Source of the DNA: Ichthyophis bannanicus
Taxonomy: Eukaryota; Chordata; Amphibia; Gymnophiona; Ichthyophiidae
Assembly (NCBI GenBank): GCA_033557465.1
Contig: CM066041.1
Location: forward strand, 158,757,532 to 158,821,531
Length of the DNA stretch: 64,000 nucleotides
Direction of reading: 5' to 3'
Numbering within the stretch: the first letter of the stretch is position 1; every line of letters starts with the position of its first letter. The position numbers and the translations under genes were made by a program. Of the stretch, positions 30,785-42,189 are shown piece by piece. The notes below the pieces were generated by a model, which was not told the DNA's origin, searched no databases, and saw only the letters and a program-made list of their open reading frames with translations.

Positions 30785-32602
30785 ATGGAGAAACCAGCCC
30801 CTGGTTTCAAGAAGTGTACCAAGTGTAGTGCTGTTATTTCTGTTACAGACACCCATGACTGGTGTCTTAAATGTTTGGGGCCTGACCACTCCATTCCGGA
30901 CTGCCCATCCTGCTCCCAGATGTCTAAACGTGGTTTGCAGAACCGGGCCAACAAATTCCATGTACTGTTTGCTTCAGATAATCCAGCATCACAGTCATCC
31001 AGGTCTTCCTCTCCGGATGGATCTCAGGTAAACAAACCTTCTTCGGGCAGGTCCTCAAAAGGCAAATCTCCTTCAAAGTATTGAGAGGCCCTCAATCTTG
31101 AGTCAGAGGACCCTGCCCCAGCCAAACAACCCCGGCGGGAAGCTCTGGCTTCCAAAGCTCCATCTATGGGGTTACAGGTTGACATCGATGGCACGGCCTC
31201 GACCGATCACCTGTTAGACTGCTCTGGGGTACCGGCCCATGCCGGTACCGACATCCAGGCAGCAGTGGCGTCTATGGACAATACTGTTCAGACCATGCAG
31301 CAGGCCATTCTGGCTTTTATTAAAGCTGTGACGCCCTCGGTACTGCATCCAGCGGTTCCGGTTCCGGTACCGTCCCCCATACCGGAACCGAGACCATCGT
31401 CTTCCAAATGCAGATCGGTTCCGCATGCCGGATCCGGGTTTTTGCCCGATACCGATCCCATACCCAGTACACCTGATGTCGATACCGAGCGGTATGCGTA
31501 TCGTGCGTTGGAAGCAAATAGAGGATACTCTGATTCTTCTGAGGATTTTGACTCCTCTGATGACTCTGATGAGCTGTCTCTTGTTCTTCCTGAAGAGCCT
31601 TCTTCCCCAAAGAGGAGAATGTCTCCACCAGAGGATTTGTCCTTTCAAGACTTCATTATAGAAGTAGCTAAAGGACTTTCTATTACTACATCCTCTGAAA
31701 AAGAACCTAGATCCAAGAAATTGGATATTTTAGGATACCCTAAGGTTCCTAAAGAGGCAGTCACCCTGCCTATCCATGAAATCCTTCAAGAACACTTGAT
31801 GGACTTATGGGAGGCTCCTCTAACGTTGTCTCCTCATTCCCGTAGGTTGGACACCATGTACCGGGTCCCTCCTTCTCCTGGTTTTCAAAAAACTCAGCTG
31901 CCTCACCATTCCATTGTGGTGAAGTCTGCGCTGAAAAAGATTAAGAGTACCAAAAGGCACTCTTCTACCCCTCCAGGGCGAGAATGTAAGACCCTAGACT
32001 CTTTTGGTAGGAAAATCTTCCAGGCTAGTATGCTTATAGCCAGGATTAATTCATACAGTCTGTATATGGGCCTGTTTCTAAGGGAACTTGCCCTAAAGGT
32101 ACGGCATTTTGCCCCCTTTATTCCTGAGGATAGAAAGGAGGAGTTCATTTCTCTGGTGAAACAGCTTCTAGATGTTTCTAAGTTCTCCAACAGAGCAGCC
32201 TTTGATTCCTTTGAGGGTGCCGGTAGAGCTTCGGGCATTGCTATTGCAGCCCGACGACTTGCTTGGCTCCAGGCCTCTAACCTAGAACCCTGGGTCCTGG
32301 ATGGCTTACGGAATCTGCCCTGTACAGGTGAGAACTTATTTGGTAAAGACTGGCAAATTAAAGCCACTCAAATGGACGCAGAAAATGCTACCTTAGATAG
32401 ACTTTCTAAGTCTACCTCTACTCCTGCCAAGAAAAAGTCTTTCAAGAGGCCTTACTACAAGAAGGCCAGATTTTCCACAAATACTGGCCAACAATCTTCT
32501 CAGCCTCGCTTTGCTGCTAAGCGTCAGCAACCTAAACAGGCAAGGTCAAAGCCTGCAGCGTCTGCCACTCCTCAGCAGGCTCAACCCCCTCAGGGGTTTT
32601 GA
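30785..32602 (+). pseudogene. D4 gag-like protein, one in-frame stop
   Basis: 606 codons from ATG 30785 (MEKPAPGFKKC) to TGA 32602. The N-terminus has six cysteines in C-x2-C-x12-C-x2-C-x9-C-x2-C, a likely zinc-binding module. A Ser/Pro-rich linker follows (about residues 60-290), then the conserved gag core: SPPEDLSFQDFIIEVAKGLS, LPHHSIVV, YSLYMGLFLRELA and PCTGENLFGKDW. The C-terminus is basic and Gln-rich. The single stop at 31082-31084 lies where D5 has CGA (in SPSKHRDASG), so it looks like CpG decay. Gag presumably packages the RNA. The last 92 bases overlap the RT frame. Confidence 0.85.
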
Positions 32603-34524
32603 CTTGCCACTAGAGAACTTAACCTTTCTGGCTCTAGAACAGCCAGAGCCCCTCACCATTCCCGGAAGGTTAGCTCACTTTGCTCCCAGATGGGAACAAA
32701 TTACATCAGAGCACTGGACCCTCTCTATCATCAGAGAGGGCTACAAACTTCATTTTTCCAACCTTCCTCCACATACCATGGTGAGGCACTTCAATTCTCC
32801 CCCATCTCTCCTGGCCCTGTTGGGTCAGGAAGTCTCTTCCCTCCTTGCCCAAAGGGCAATAGAAGAGGTTCCTCTTCTTCAACAAGGGACAAGTTTCTAC
32901 TCCCCTTATTTTCTCATACCAAAGAAGACAGGGGGATTCAGACCTATCCTAGATCTGAGAGAATTGAACAAATTTCTATACAAGGAGAAATTCAAAATGC
33001 TTTCTCTGGGCATTCTCCTTCCATACCTTCAAAGTCAGGATTGGCTTTGTTCTCTAGATCTCAAGGATGCGTACACACATATACTCATCCACCCATCCCA
33101 CAGAAAATATCTACGATTTCTGTTCCAGGGAAAACATTTCCAGTACAGAGTACTTCCCTTCGGTCTAGCCTCTGCTCCAAGAGTGTTCACCAAATGCATG
33201 GCAGTTGTAGCCGCATTTCTAAGAGGTCTGGGAATTTTTGTATTCCCATATCTGGACGACTGGCTCATCCGAGCTCCATCTCAGTCAGAGGCCCAGATTT
33301 CCCTGGACTGCACAAGGGGCATTCTGCAGTATCTGGGACTGATAGTAAACCTTCCCAAGTCTCAACTCATCCCTACTCAGTCTCTGGAATTCATAGGGGC
33401 CCGGTTGGACACCACCACTGCAAGGGCCTACCTACCTCAAGTCCGGGGCCACCGTCTGGTGTGCTTGGCCTCCCAAGCTCAGTCCAGCAGTCACTTGACA
33501 GCCAGGGAAATGCTGCGTCTTCTGGGCCACATGGCCTCCACGGTACACATGGTGCCCTACGCTCGTCTTCATATGAGAGCAGCTCAATGGACCTTGGCCA
33601 CCCAGTGGACTCAAGCATCAGGAGCGCTCTCCGACCAAATACTCACCTCAAAACGTCTGTTTTGGTCCCTCCACTGGTGGATATCCACCAAAAATCTGTT
33701 GTTGGGGGCCCCCTTCCAACCTTTGTTGTCCCAAGCAACCCTCACAACAGATGCCTCCCAAACAGGGTGGGGAGCCCATCTTCAACACCTCTCCACTCAG
33801 GGTACTTGGTCTCCACAAGAGACCACCCTTCACATCAACCTCCTGGAACTGCGAGCAATCTTCTTTGCCCTCAGTCTTCCATACCCTCCTTGTCAACCTG
33901 ACCGTCCTAGTTCATACAGACAATCTGGTGGCCATGTTCTACGTAAACAAACAAGGAGGGACAGGCTCTCTGTCGCTCTGCAACAAAGCTCTCAGATTAT
34001 GGGCCTTCGCCAGAGAGCATCAAATTAATCTTCTGGCAGTCTATCTTCCAGGGGTTCAAAACTCTCGGGCAGACAGACTCAGTCGAGTTCTGCTTACACA
34101 CGAATGGTCCCTACATATGGACCAGATACGCAGAATCTTTCAGGAATGGGGAACCCCGGACATAGACCTCTTTGCAAGTCCGTGGAATGCCAAAATTCCC
34201 CGGTTCTGTTCCAGGACTCCATGTCAGGGAGCTCAGGCCAACGACGCCTTTCTCCTGCATTGGGGTCAGGAATTCCTATATGCCTTTCCACCCATTCCTT
34301 TGATTCCCAAGACTCTGTTCAAACTCCAGAGGGATCACGGATCGATGATCCTAATAGCTCCACGCTGGCCACGCCAAGTGTGGTTCCCTCTACTTCTGCA
34401 TCTCTCCCAGGGACCCTCCCTGGACCTGGGAGCTGCGCCAGACCTTCTGTCTCAGGAGGAGGGGAATTTGTGGCACCCAAACCCCACGTCCCTACACCTC
34501 AGAGCTTGGTTACTGAAGGCCTAA
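32511..34524 (+). pseudogene. D4 reverse transcriptase-RNase H, one frameshift
   Basis: First frame 32511-34028, second 33751-34524. RT motifs in order: LIPKKTGGFRPILDLRELNK, SLDLKDAYTHI with the first Asp, LPFGLASAPRVFTK, and the catalytic FPYLDDWLI near 33255. RNase H follows: LTTDASQTGWGAHL, INLLELRAIFFAL with the Glu, HTDNLVAMFYVNKQGG, and SRADRLSR. The break is at 33871-33876, where two bases appear lost between FFAL and VFHTLL. All visible RT and RNase H catalytic residues are kept. The start is uncertain because the frame is open into gag. Confidence 0.88.
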
Positions 34525-35562
34525 GCCTTCATGACTTCAATCTTTCTCAACCAGTGAAAGATATCCTTCATGCCTCTAGGAAACCCTCCACGAGGCGTTC
34601 CTATGCTTTCAAATGGAAACGCTTTTCCATTTGGTGTGCTCAACAGGGTCTTGACCCTCTAGCACTTCCTTTGAATTCTCTACTAGACTATCTCCTGCAT
34701 CTTTCTAATGCAGGCCTTAAGACGAATTCAGTAAGAGTCCATTTGAGCGCTATTGCAGCATCCTTAAAACCTCTAAATGGACAACCTGTCTCCTCTCATC
34801 CTCTTATTGCAAGGTTCATGAGAGGCCTGACTCTAACAAAGCCTCCCATCCGACCTCCTCCGGTAGCATGGGATTTGAACCTAGTTCTAGGTCAGCTTAT
34901 GAAGCCACCTTTTGAACCGTTGGTTTCTACCTCCTTGAAATTTCTTTCCTGGAAGGTCCTTTTTCCTTATTGCAGTCACTTCGGCTCGCCGCATCAGTGA
35001 ACTACAGGCCTTAGTGGCTCATCCACCTTATACTAGGTTTCATCATGATAAGGTGGTCCTTAGAACGAATCCCCACTTTATGCCCAAAGTGGTCTCGCCT
35101 TTTCATCTTAATCAAGAGGTATATCTACCTGTCTTTTTCCCGGCTCCTCATGCATCCAGTGCAGAGAGGAACCTTCATACTCTAGATTGTAAAAGAGCTC
35201 TCATCTTTTACCTCAACAGGACTCAGCCACATCGAAAGTCTTCCCAACTTTTTGTGGCTTTTGATCCTTCTCATTTGGGACTTCCAGTCTCCAAACATAC
35301 ACTTTCCAATTGGATTGCTCAGTGTATTTCCTTTGCTTACCAGAGTAAAAACATTTCTCTGGAAGGCCATGTCACAGCTCACAATGTGAGAGCCATGGCC
35401 ACTTCTATGGCTCATCTTCACTCTGTATCCATAGATCAGATCTGTCGAGCCGCCACCTGGGCCTCGGTTCATACCTTCACAGCCCATTACTGTTTGGACA
35501 AGGACTCCTGCCGGGATGCCTTGTTTGGTCAGGCTGTCCTCAAACACCTGTTCCATACTTGA
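34104..35562 (+). pseudogene. D4 tyrosine recombinase, one frameshift
   Basis: Recognisable from about 34530: KDILHASRKPSTRRSYAFK, then LHLSNAGLKTNSVRVHLSAI (core-binding domain). The catalytic domain has TSARRISELQ with the box I Arg, HNVRAM (His-x-x-Arg) and HTFTAHYCLDK with the likely nucleophile Tyr. The frame shifts at the T run 34960-34964, which has one extra T, so the first frame ends at 35000 and the second runs to 35562. The N-terminus overlaps RNase H in another frame and its true start is unclear. The enzyme would insert the circular element DNA. Confidence 0.88.
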
Positions 35563-35660
35563 ACAACTCCTGCCCACCTTCCCAGAATGGATGCCTGAGA
35601 TCCATACGAAGATGGCGAACCCTTGGAAGGGGATCTCCCAGGCATCTTAGCTAGGGAGTC

Positions 35661-35758
35661 CCCATATGTGAGGACTTATTCCTGCTTGTTCCTGGAGATA
35701 GCACAGTTACTTACCTGTAACAGGTGATCTCTGGGAACAGCAGGAATTAGTCCTCACA
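35661..35758 (+). repeat. D4 internal complementary region
   Basis: The junction lies between 35699 and 35700: CCTGGAGAT is the complement of the left end and AGCACAGTTAC the complement of the right end. DIRS elements use this region to bring both ends together when making a circle. Confidence 0.9.
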
Positions 35759-36022
35759 ACCCACCCACCTCCCCTAGGAGTTGTATCTTCTATCTATCTT
35801 CCTTTCCTCTCTCTATTGTCTCAGCTATAAACTCGAACTGAGGAGAGCTGGTCAGGAAGGCGGGAAGGCAGCGCGCATGTGCAGTGGGAGGCCCCAAAAG
35901 CTTCCTTTCTGGGAAGCTGGGGAGCTTTCCCGCGCAGGCTCCGTCGGTTCCGACGTACCCATATGTGAGGACTAATTCCTGCTGTTCCCAGAGATCACCT
36001 GTTACAGGTAAGTAACTGTGCT

Positions 36023-37598
36023 TTCCCAGTCTTTCTTGTGCCCATTTGTCCAAGTCTGAAGCTTGGAGCTAGGCTTTACGTCGTGCCCCTATAGCTATAG
36101 CAGAAGTCCTGCTAACAGCCTCAAAGGAGTCTAGGGAAGCACGAGTAAGAAACCTAGAGATATTTTGAGCATGACTAACCAGTGAGGAATAGTCTGCACT
36201 CTTGGGCTCTTGAAGAAAAGGAGTCAAAATATGTAATTTCTTTGTGACCTCCTCAAGAGATAAACCCATATAAAAATATATGAGAGAATTCTTGCTGAAA
36301 GCATGGATGCCTGGAAGGTTTGGCGTCCAAAGGCATCTAAAGTCTTAGACTCACGACCTGGCGGATAAGAAGAGTGCTTTTTAGTACTCTTCACCCGCTT
36401 CATTGCTGATTCTACAACAATGGAATGATGAGGAAGTTGAGTCTTTTGAAATCCTGGAGAGGGGGGCACCTGATATAGAAGATCAATTGCTCTGGAAGGT
36501 GGGGGTACCTTTAAAGGAGTTTCCCACATTCGTAGAAGGAGATCCTGCAAGGAATGATGCAAAGGAAGCATGATGTTCTCTTTTGCTCTCCCAGGAATAT
36601 AGAGGGATCCTGTATTCCCTTGTGTAGGATCCTGTTCAGGAATAGAAATGGCAAATGATCTTGCCATATCCAGGAGGAAAGCCTGAAAAGAAGGATCCCC
36701 AGAGGGAACGTCCTTTGGATAGGCTAGATCTGATGAAGAACTAGCGTTGGCACCGAGGGATCTATCCAAGTTTATAGGAATAGAAGATCCTGAATGGTGC
36801 GGTATGGGATCCTTAGAGGATGGTGGCCGGTACTGCAGGAGGTCGGGACCAGCGACAGTCGGTAGCACATCGTCCATGCTAGGGATCGATTCCAAACTCG
36901 GTATCGAGGGAAGCGAGCCTGATGAGAGAAGCATGGAAGGCACCGACAGCAATGGTACTGTGGATAGCAGTACCGACTTCGGTACCGTATCCGATACTGG
37001 TGGATGAAGGATGGTGGCAACTGGAGATCGATTCCAGACTCGGCATCGAAGGAAGCGAGTCTATCAATGCACATCTGGAGGGTACCGACGTCGGTACTAG
37101 TATCGGTACCGGTACCGATACTGGAAAGTCGGTCTGTAGCGTATCCAACGGCCCCGTAGGTACTGAGGACGCCAGATGACGATCCTTGGTGAGGAATGTT
37201 TCATCCAACACCATTGCCGATGCCGGGGTATCGGTACCGCTCGAAGCGGATGCCACCACCGGACATGGCTCAGGTATGTTCTGTGAGGGGTGAACCTCAG
37301 GAACAACCTGAAACCCCACATGGGCTTTGGAGGCCGAAGACTCCCACTGGAGTTTTGAAGCCAGTGGATTCTCGAGGGCAAGGCCGGAGGCATCTCTATG
37401 CTGTGCATGAGATCTGCCACTCGAGGACTGGCTAGTCTTAACAGACTGTTTTTGGGTTACCTGATCCTGTGTAGAAGATATGGATGGTGCCCTGAAGTTG
37501 GATGGGGACCGCGTGTCGAGGGGAACTCGATGTTGAAAACCTCTTCCCACAATACTATTGCAGGAGGGACACTCCGGAGGAAAATGGTCAGGACCCAA
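36023..37598 (-). pseudogene. D3 gag, central part
   Basis: Minus strand. From 37598: PDHFPPECPSC (end of the cysteine module), a Ser-rich linker with a duplicated 'LPSMPSLESI'-like segment (about 36860-37120), and DPSFQAFLLDMARSFAIS. Then LPHHSIVVESAMKRVKSTKK and RASLDSFEAVSRTSAIAIGA follow, ending LQASDLDKWAQERLG at 36023. Frames change several times. It is interrupted on one side by the L2 LINE and on the other by D4. Confidence 0.8.
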
Positions 37599-40500
37599 TT
37601 TATTTATTTAACTGTATTTATATCCCGCTTTTCACCGGGTCAAAGCGGTGTAACAAAAAGGGGGGGGGGGGCGTTTAATCAGTTATAGGGATAGGGCCAT
37701 CACCAGGAGGGCAACATTGATGATTTCGACAGAGGGTAGACATAGACATGGACAAGGTAACAGTTTTTGGTCATAGGTTCTTGAGGGTGGTTTAGCGGGG
37801 TTGGTGTAGTTATTTGTGGGAGGGTGCTTTTGTGTTGAGATGTTCTTGGAATAGGATGGTTTTTAGCTGCTTTTTGAATGACAAGAGATCGTTATTGTTC
37901 CTGAGGTGGTTCGGTAGAGAATTCCAGAGGGATGGAGCATAAAGTTCAAAGGCTCTGTTGCAGATTCGTTGTGTGCATTTGGTTCTTTTGTGAGGGATGG
38001 TGAGGGAGTTGCTGGAGGTCTGTCTAGTTGTTTTGCTGTGGGCTGGGCGGGGCAGTAGGGTGTGGAGCTGGGTATTCTGTGTTTGGTTTTGCGGGTGAGT
38101 ATTATTGCTTTGTATTTAATTCTTGCTTCGAGGGGAAGTATGTGTAGGTCTCTCAGAATTGGGGTGATGTGGTCTCGTTTCTTCGCATTCTGAATAATTC
38201 TCGCTGTGGTGTTCAAGGCAGTTCGGAGGGGGTTGGTCTGTGTGGCAGGTAGTCCATGGTAGATTATGTTGCAGTAGTCCAGATGTGGGAGTGTCATAGC
38301 TTGCATTACTGTCCTGAAGTCTTGAGGTTCGAGGAGAGGTCAGAGACGTTGTACTGTTTTAGCCTTGTGGAATATGGTTCCGGTGGTCTTGGTGATTTGT
38401 TGCTTGAGGGTTAGGGCCTGGTCAATGATAATGCCCAGATATCTTATTTGTGGCTGTATTTGAATTTTTGTAGTTCCCATGTTGAGGTGTGTAGGTGGTT
38501 TGAAGTCTGGGTCTTTGGTCACTATAAGAGCTTCAGTTTTCTTTATGTTAATGGAGAGGTTGTTTTCTTGCAGCCAGTTGGATACGTCAATGAAGCAGGC
38601 TGATAGTTGCCCATTTGTTGGGTTTGTGTTTTTTACCGGGGCATAGAGCATTATGTCGTCAGCATATATGTGGAAGTTGATGTTGTGGGTACGTATGACT
38701 GAGCAGAGTGGTCGGAGGTAAATGTTGAAGAGCATGGCTTGTAGTGTGGATCCTTGAGGTACTCCTTGATGTTGCTGGAAGGGGGGTGAGGTTGAGGTGC
38801 TGGTGTGGATCAATTGCTGTCGATTAGTTAGGTAGGACTGGAACCATCGAAGTACAGTATCTTTGATCCCTATTGTTTGGAGTCTGTGTATGAGGATGTT
38901 GTGGGAGATGGTGTCAAAGGCTGCTGATATATCTAGGAAGATCATGGCATATCCGGAGTGTTTTTCTTGGGTTCCTATGATGAGGGTGTTCATCAGTGTG
39001 GTCATGAGGGTCTCAACGCCATGTAGAGGACGGAAACCGTGTTTCTGCGGGTCCAGTATGTTGTTGATGTCTAAATGTTCTTGAATCTGGTGTTGGACTA
39101 TCTTCTCGATTATTTTGGCGGTGAACGGGAGGCTTGCTATCGGCCTGTAGGAGGTGGGGTCCAGGGGATCAAGGTTGTGCTTTTTTAAAGTTGGTCGAAT
39201 GATTGTGGTTTTGAGGATGTCCGGCATGTGTCCTTGAGCGAAGGATTCATTGATGATGTGGGTTAATGGTGCGCTTAGTTCTTTGGATTTCTTTATCCAG
39301 TCAGTGGGGCAGGGGTCTAGCGGGGAGGTGGTGGTGTTTAGGCAGGAGATGGTGGACGATATTTCTTCTTCCGTGGTTGCATCAAACGTATTCCAGTCGC
39401 TGTTTATGATGAAGCAGTGGTTTGTTTTGGTTGTCTTGGCGTTCTGGTGTGGATTTTGTGGTTGTTGAAGCTGCTTGTATTGTCGGGCCAATAGGTCTGA
39501 TGGGATGTTTGGCAGTTGGTCAGAGTTACTAGGCGCTCTTGTCAGTTTTTTGACAATCTGAAAGAGTTCCCGAGGTTTGTTTATGGCTGTGTTTATGATT
39601 TTTGAATGGTAGGCTTTTTTCGCTTTGTCGGTTTGTCGGTTTCTGAGTGGTATGCGTCGAGTTCGTAGAGGTAGTTTATTTTGTCCCTTTCATGTTTGGT
39701 TTTTCTCCATTTTCTTTCTATTCTTCTGAGTTTGGTTTTTAGTTTCCGGAGGTTGGGGGTGTACCATCGGGCTTTTGAGGAGGTGGGTCTGGTGTTAGTT
39801 TTCCTTGTTGTTGCGCTGGATGCTGATGTGATTGTGGTGTTCCAGTTGCAAATTAGGTCACCAATGTTGTTGGTGTTTGTTTGGAGTTTGGGCAGAGTTT
39901 GTGCTAGGAAGTCCTCTTTGATAAATGCTTTAAATCTTCTTGTGTGTTGCTTGTTTTCTTTGTTATTTATGGGTTGGTAGGTGTGGGATATGTTGATGAT
40001 GTAGTGGTCTGACCATGGTACCGTTGAGACCTCCGGGTTTCCGTATGAGGAGGCAGTTTGGGAGTTGAGAAATATGAGGTCCAGTGTGTTCCCTTTTTCG
40101 TGTGTTGGTTCTTGTATGATCTGTGTCAGGTTCATTGCTGTCATGGTGTTGATGAAGGTTTCAGCTTGTTTGTCTTGGAGTGATGGGAGGTTGAAGTCTC
40201 CTAGGATTATTTGTTCTTTCGTGGAGCTGGTGCTTTCGGAAATGAGGTGTAGTATCCTTGGTAGGTCGGTGTTTGTGGTGGGTGCACGGTAGATCAGACA
40301 TATTGAGAGGTGTTTGTTGGTGAGGGTGAATATGTCTGCTTTATTGGAGGTTTCTGAGGTATGGATCCTGAGGTGGAGGTTTTCTTTTGCAATGATGGCT
40401 ATGCCTCCTCCTTTGGCGTGCGTTCGGGAGCAGTGTTGGAGGTTGTATCCTTTAGGTGTTAGTTGGTTCATTATTACTGTGTCGCTATCTGTTAGCCAGG

Positions 40501-40612
40501 TTTCCGTCACACATAGGATGTCGATCTTCTTGTTTGTTATCAGGTCTTGGAGCATGTGGTATTTGTTTCTGACTGAGCGTGCGTTTATTAGGGAGCTGGA
40601 GAGGTGGGGTTA
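37599..40612 (-). mobile_element. L2-clade LINE, nearly full ORF2
   Basis: Minus strand. Endonuclease 40555-39593: LCVTETWL, GGGIAIIAKE, ILGDFNLPS, WSDHYII. After a frameshift near 39590, RT 39491-37863: DWIKKSKELSAPLTHIINES, GFRPLHGVETLM, IFLDISAAFDTISH, GVPQGSTLQ and NFHIYADDIMLYAP with the catalytic YADD. A single TGA at 38340 precedes LPHLDYCNIIYHGLP. The 3' end is AATTTATTTATTTAACTG. It splits the D3 gag between WCL and GPDHF. Clade is judged from the motif set; the lesions make it inactive. Confidence 0.85.
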
Positions 40613-41059
40613 GACACCAATTGTGAGTGTCCAAAATTAAGTTTGTACCGCCACAGTTTGTACATTTCTTGGGGATAGTGGCTGGCGGTTCCATGAAGGA
40701 AAGAGGAGAGGCCTAGCAGGCCTGAAAAACCGTGAGACAGTAGGAAGGAAAAAAAAATATTCCTTAAAAAGGAAAATTTTACAAGAAAAGAAAAAAACAC
40801 CGGCGGTACCGGGGAAGGCAGCCGCGACCACAAGAAAACTAAAAAATAAAAGATGAATTTTCTGCAGTGACAGGAGGACGTCCTGCCGGCTCTGCGGAAA
40901 AACGAAAACTGAGGAGAGGCAGGTGGGAAGGCAGCACGCAGGCATGTTGGGATGCTTCCAAAAACTTTCTGATTGGACGCTGGGAAGCGTTCCAGCGCAG
41001 ACTCAGTCGGTACCAACGTACCCATATGTGAAGACTCATTCCTGCTTGTTCCTGGAGAT
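40613..41059 (-). mobile_element. D3 DIRS 5' end: terminal repeat and gag start
   Basis: The 5' end is at 41059 (CCTGGAGAT on the plus strand). The terminal repeat spans about 40880-41059. The gag ATG is at 40694 (MEPPATIPKKC) with the start of the cysteine module, KKCTNCGG and DTHNWCL, cut by the LINE. The downstream half of D3 beyond 30180 is lost or unrecognised, and no right terminal repeat was found. Confidence 0.78.
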
Positions 41060-42180
41060 TTATATTTAAAGGTGATGTATTGGAAGAATTGAAACAACAT
41101 CTTGATAAAGAGCAGCAAATCACCTGGACTGGATGGTATACATCCTAGGGTGCTGAAAGAACTGAAATATGAGATTATTAATAGTAGATCTGAAATCTGT
41201 GAACTATCATTAAAATCTTCTGTAGTGCCTTAAAATTGGAGAACAGACAATGTAATGCCAGTTTTTAAAAAGGGTTCTAGGTGTGAAACAGGAAACTACA
41301 GACCAGTGAGCCTGATGTCACTACTAGACAAAAGGTATAAACCTAACTATAAAGAGTAAAAATACTGAACATGAAGATAGGGTTGTTTTTTTAAGCTGTA
41401 AATAAAAAGGTAGTTAAAGGTGAGCCAGTTGAAACACTATCTCTGTTTTCAGAAAGCCTTTGACAAGGTTCCTCATGGGAGACTCTTGGTGAAATTAAAA
41501 AGTCATGGGCTAAGAGGCAATGTACTATTCTGGATCAGGAATTGGCTAAAAGTTAGAAAACGAAGAGTTGAGCTAAATGGCCAATTTTCTAAAGGGAGAA
41601 AGGTTTATAGTGGAGTACCCAGGGATCTGTGTTGTGCCCATTGCTTTTTTAACATTCATAAATGACCTAGAAATGGGAATAACGCTTGAGGTGATCAAAT
41701 TTGTAGATGACATAATTATTCAAAGTTGTTAAAACATGAGAGACTTGTGAAAAATTGAAAGAGGAGCCTGTAAAATTAAGAGATTGGCAGTCCAAATAGT
41801 AGATGAAATTTAATGTGCATAAATGTAAACTTGTGCACTTAGGGAAGAACATCCCAAACTACAGTTAAACAATGCCAGGTTCCACATTAGGGACCACCAC
41901 CCAGGAAAAGGGTCTACATGTCATCATGGATAATATGTTGAAACCCTCTGCCCACTGTGGCAGCGGTGGCCAAGATAGTAAATAGAATGCTAGGAATCAT
42001 AAGGAACAGAATGGAGAATAAAACATTATTTTATAATGCCTCTGTACTGTTCCATGGTGCAACTGCACCTTGAATATTATGACAACCAGAATTGCACACA
42101 TCTTAAAAAGGATATAGTAGAATTAGAAAAGATATAGAGAAGAAACACCAAAATGGTAAAGAGGATGGAAAAATACCCCT
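41060..42180 (+). mobile_element. CR1-like LINE fragment, plus strand
   Basis: Broken frames read a PGLDGIHPRVLKEL-like segment (41120). Then QKAFDKVPHGRLLVKLKS and LFWIRNWLKVRKRRVELNGQ (41450-41580), a frameshifted GVPQGS-like segment near 41615, and KFVDDI near 41700, the catalytic motif in FVDD form. Later 'RMLGIIRNRMENK'-like sequence (41985) fits CR1/L3. Many stops. It starts exactly at the D3 end. Confidence 0.75.
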
Positions 42181-42189
42181 ATTCTATTT

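Larger units (their letters stand above)
30429..36022 (+). mobile_element. DIRS retrotransposon D4, full length and nearly intact
   Basis: 5594 bases. The left end is ATCTCCAGGAACAAGCAGG and the right end ...GTAAGTAACTGTGCT. The left inverted terminal repeat (30429-30590) matches 35850-35985 in reverse complement. The internal complementary region (35661-35758) matches the outer left end over 39 bases and the outer right end over about 58 bases without a mismatch. Order is gag, RT-RNase H, tyrosine recombinase in overlapping frames. Only three lesions were seen: a TGA in gag, a 2-base loss in RNase H and an extra T in the recombinase. It sits inside the D3 gag with no target duplication. Confidence 0.93.

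Noticed and set aside
32690..33901. 403-codon plus-strand open frame.
   Set aside because: It is a shadow of the D4 RT-RNase H in another frame; the true frame has all catalytic motifs.
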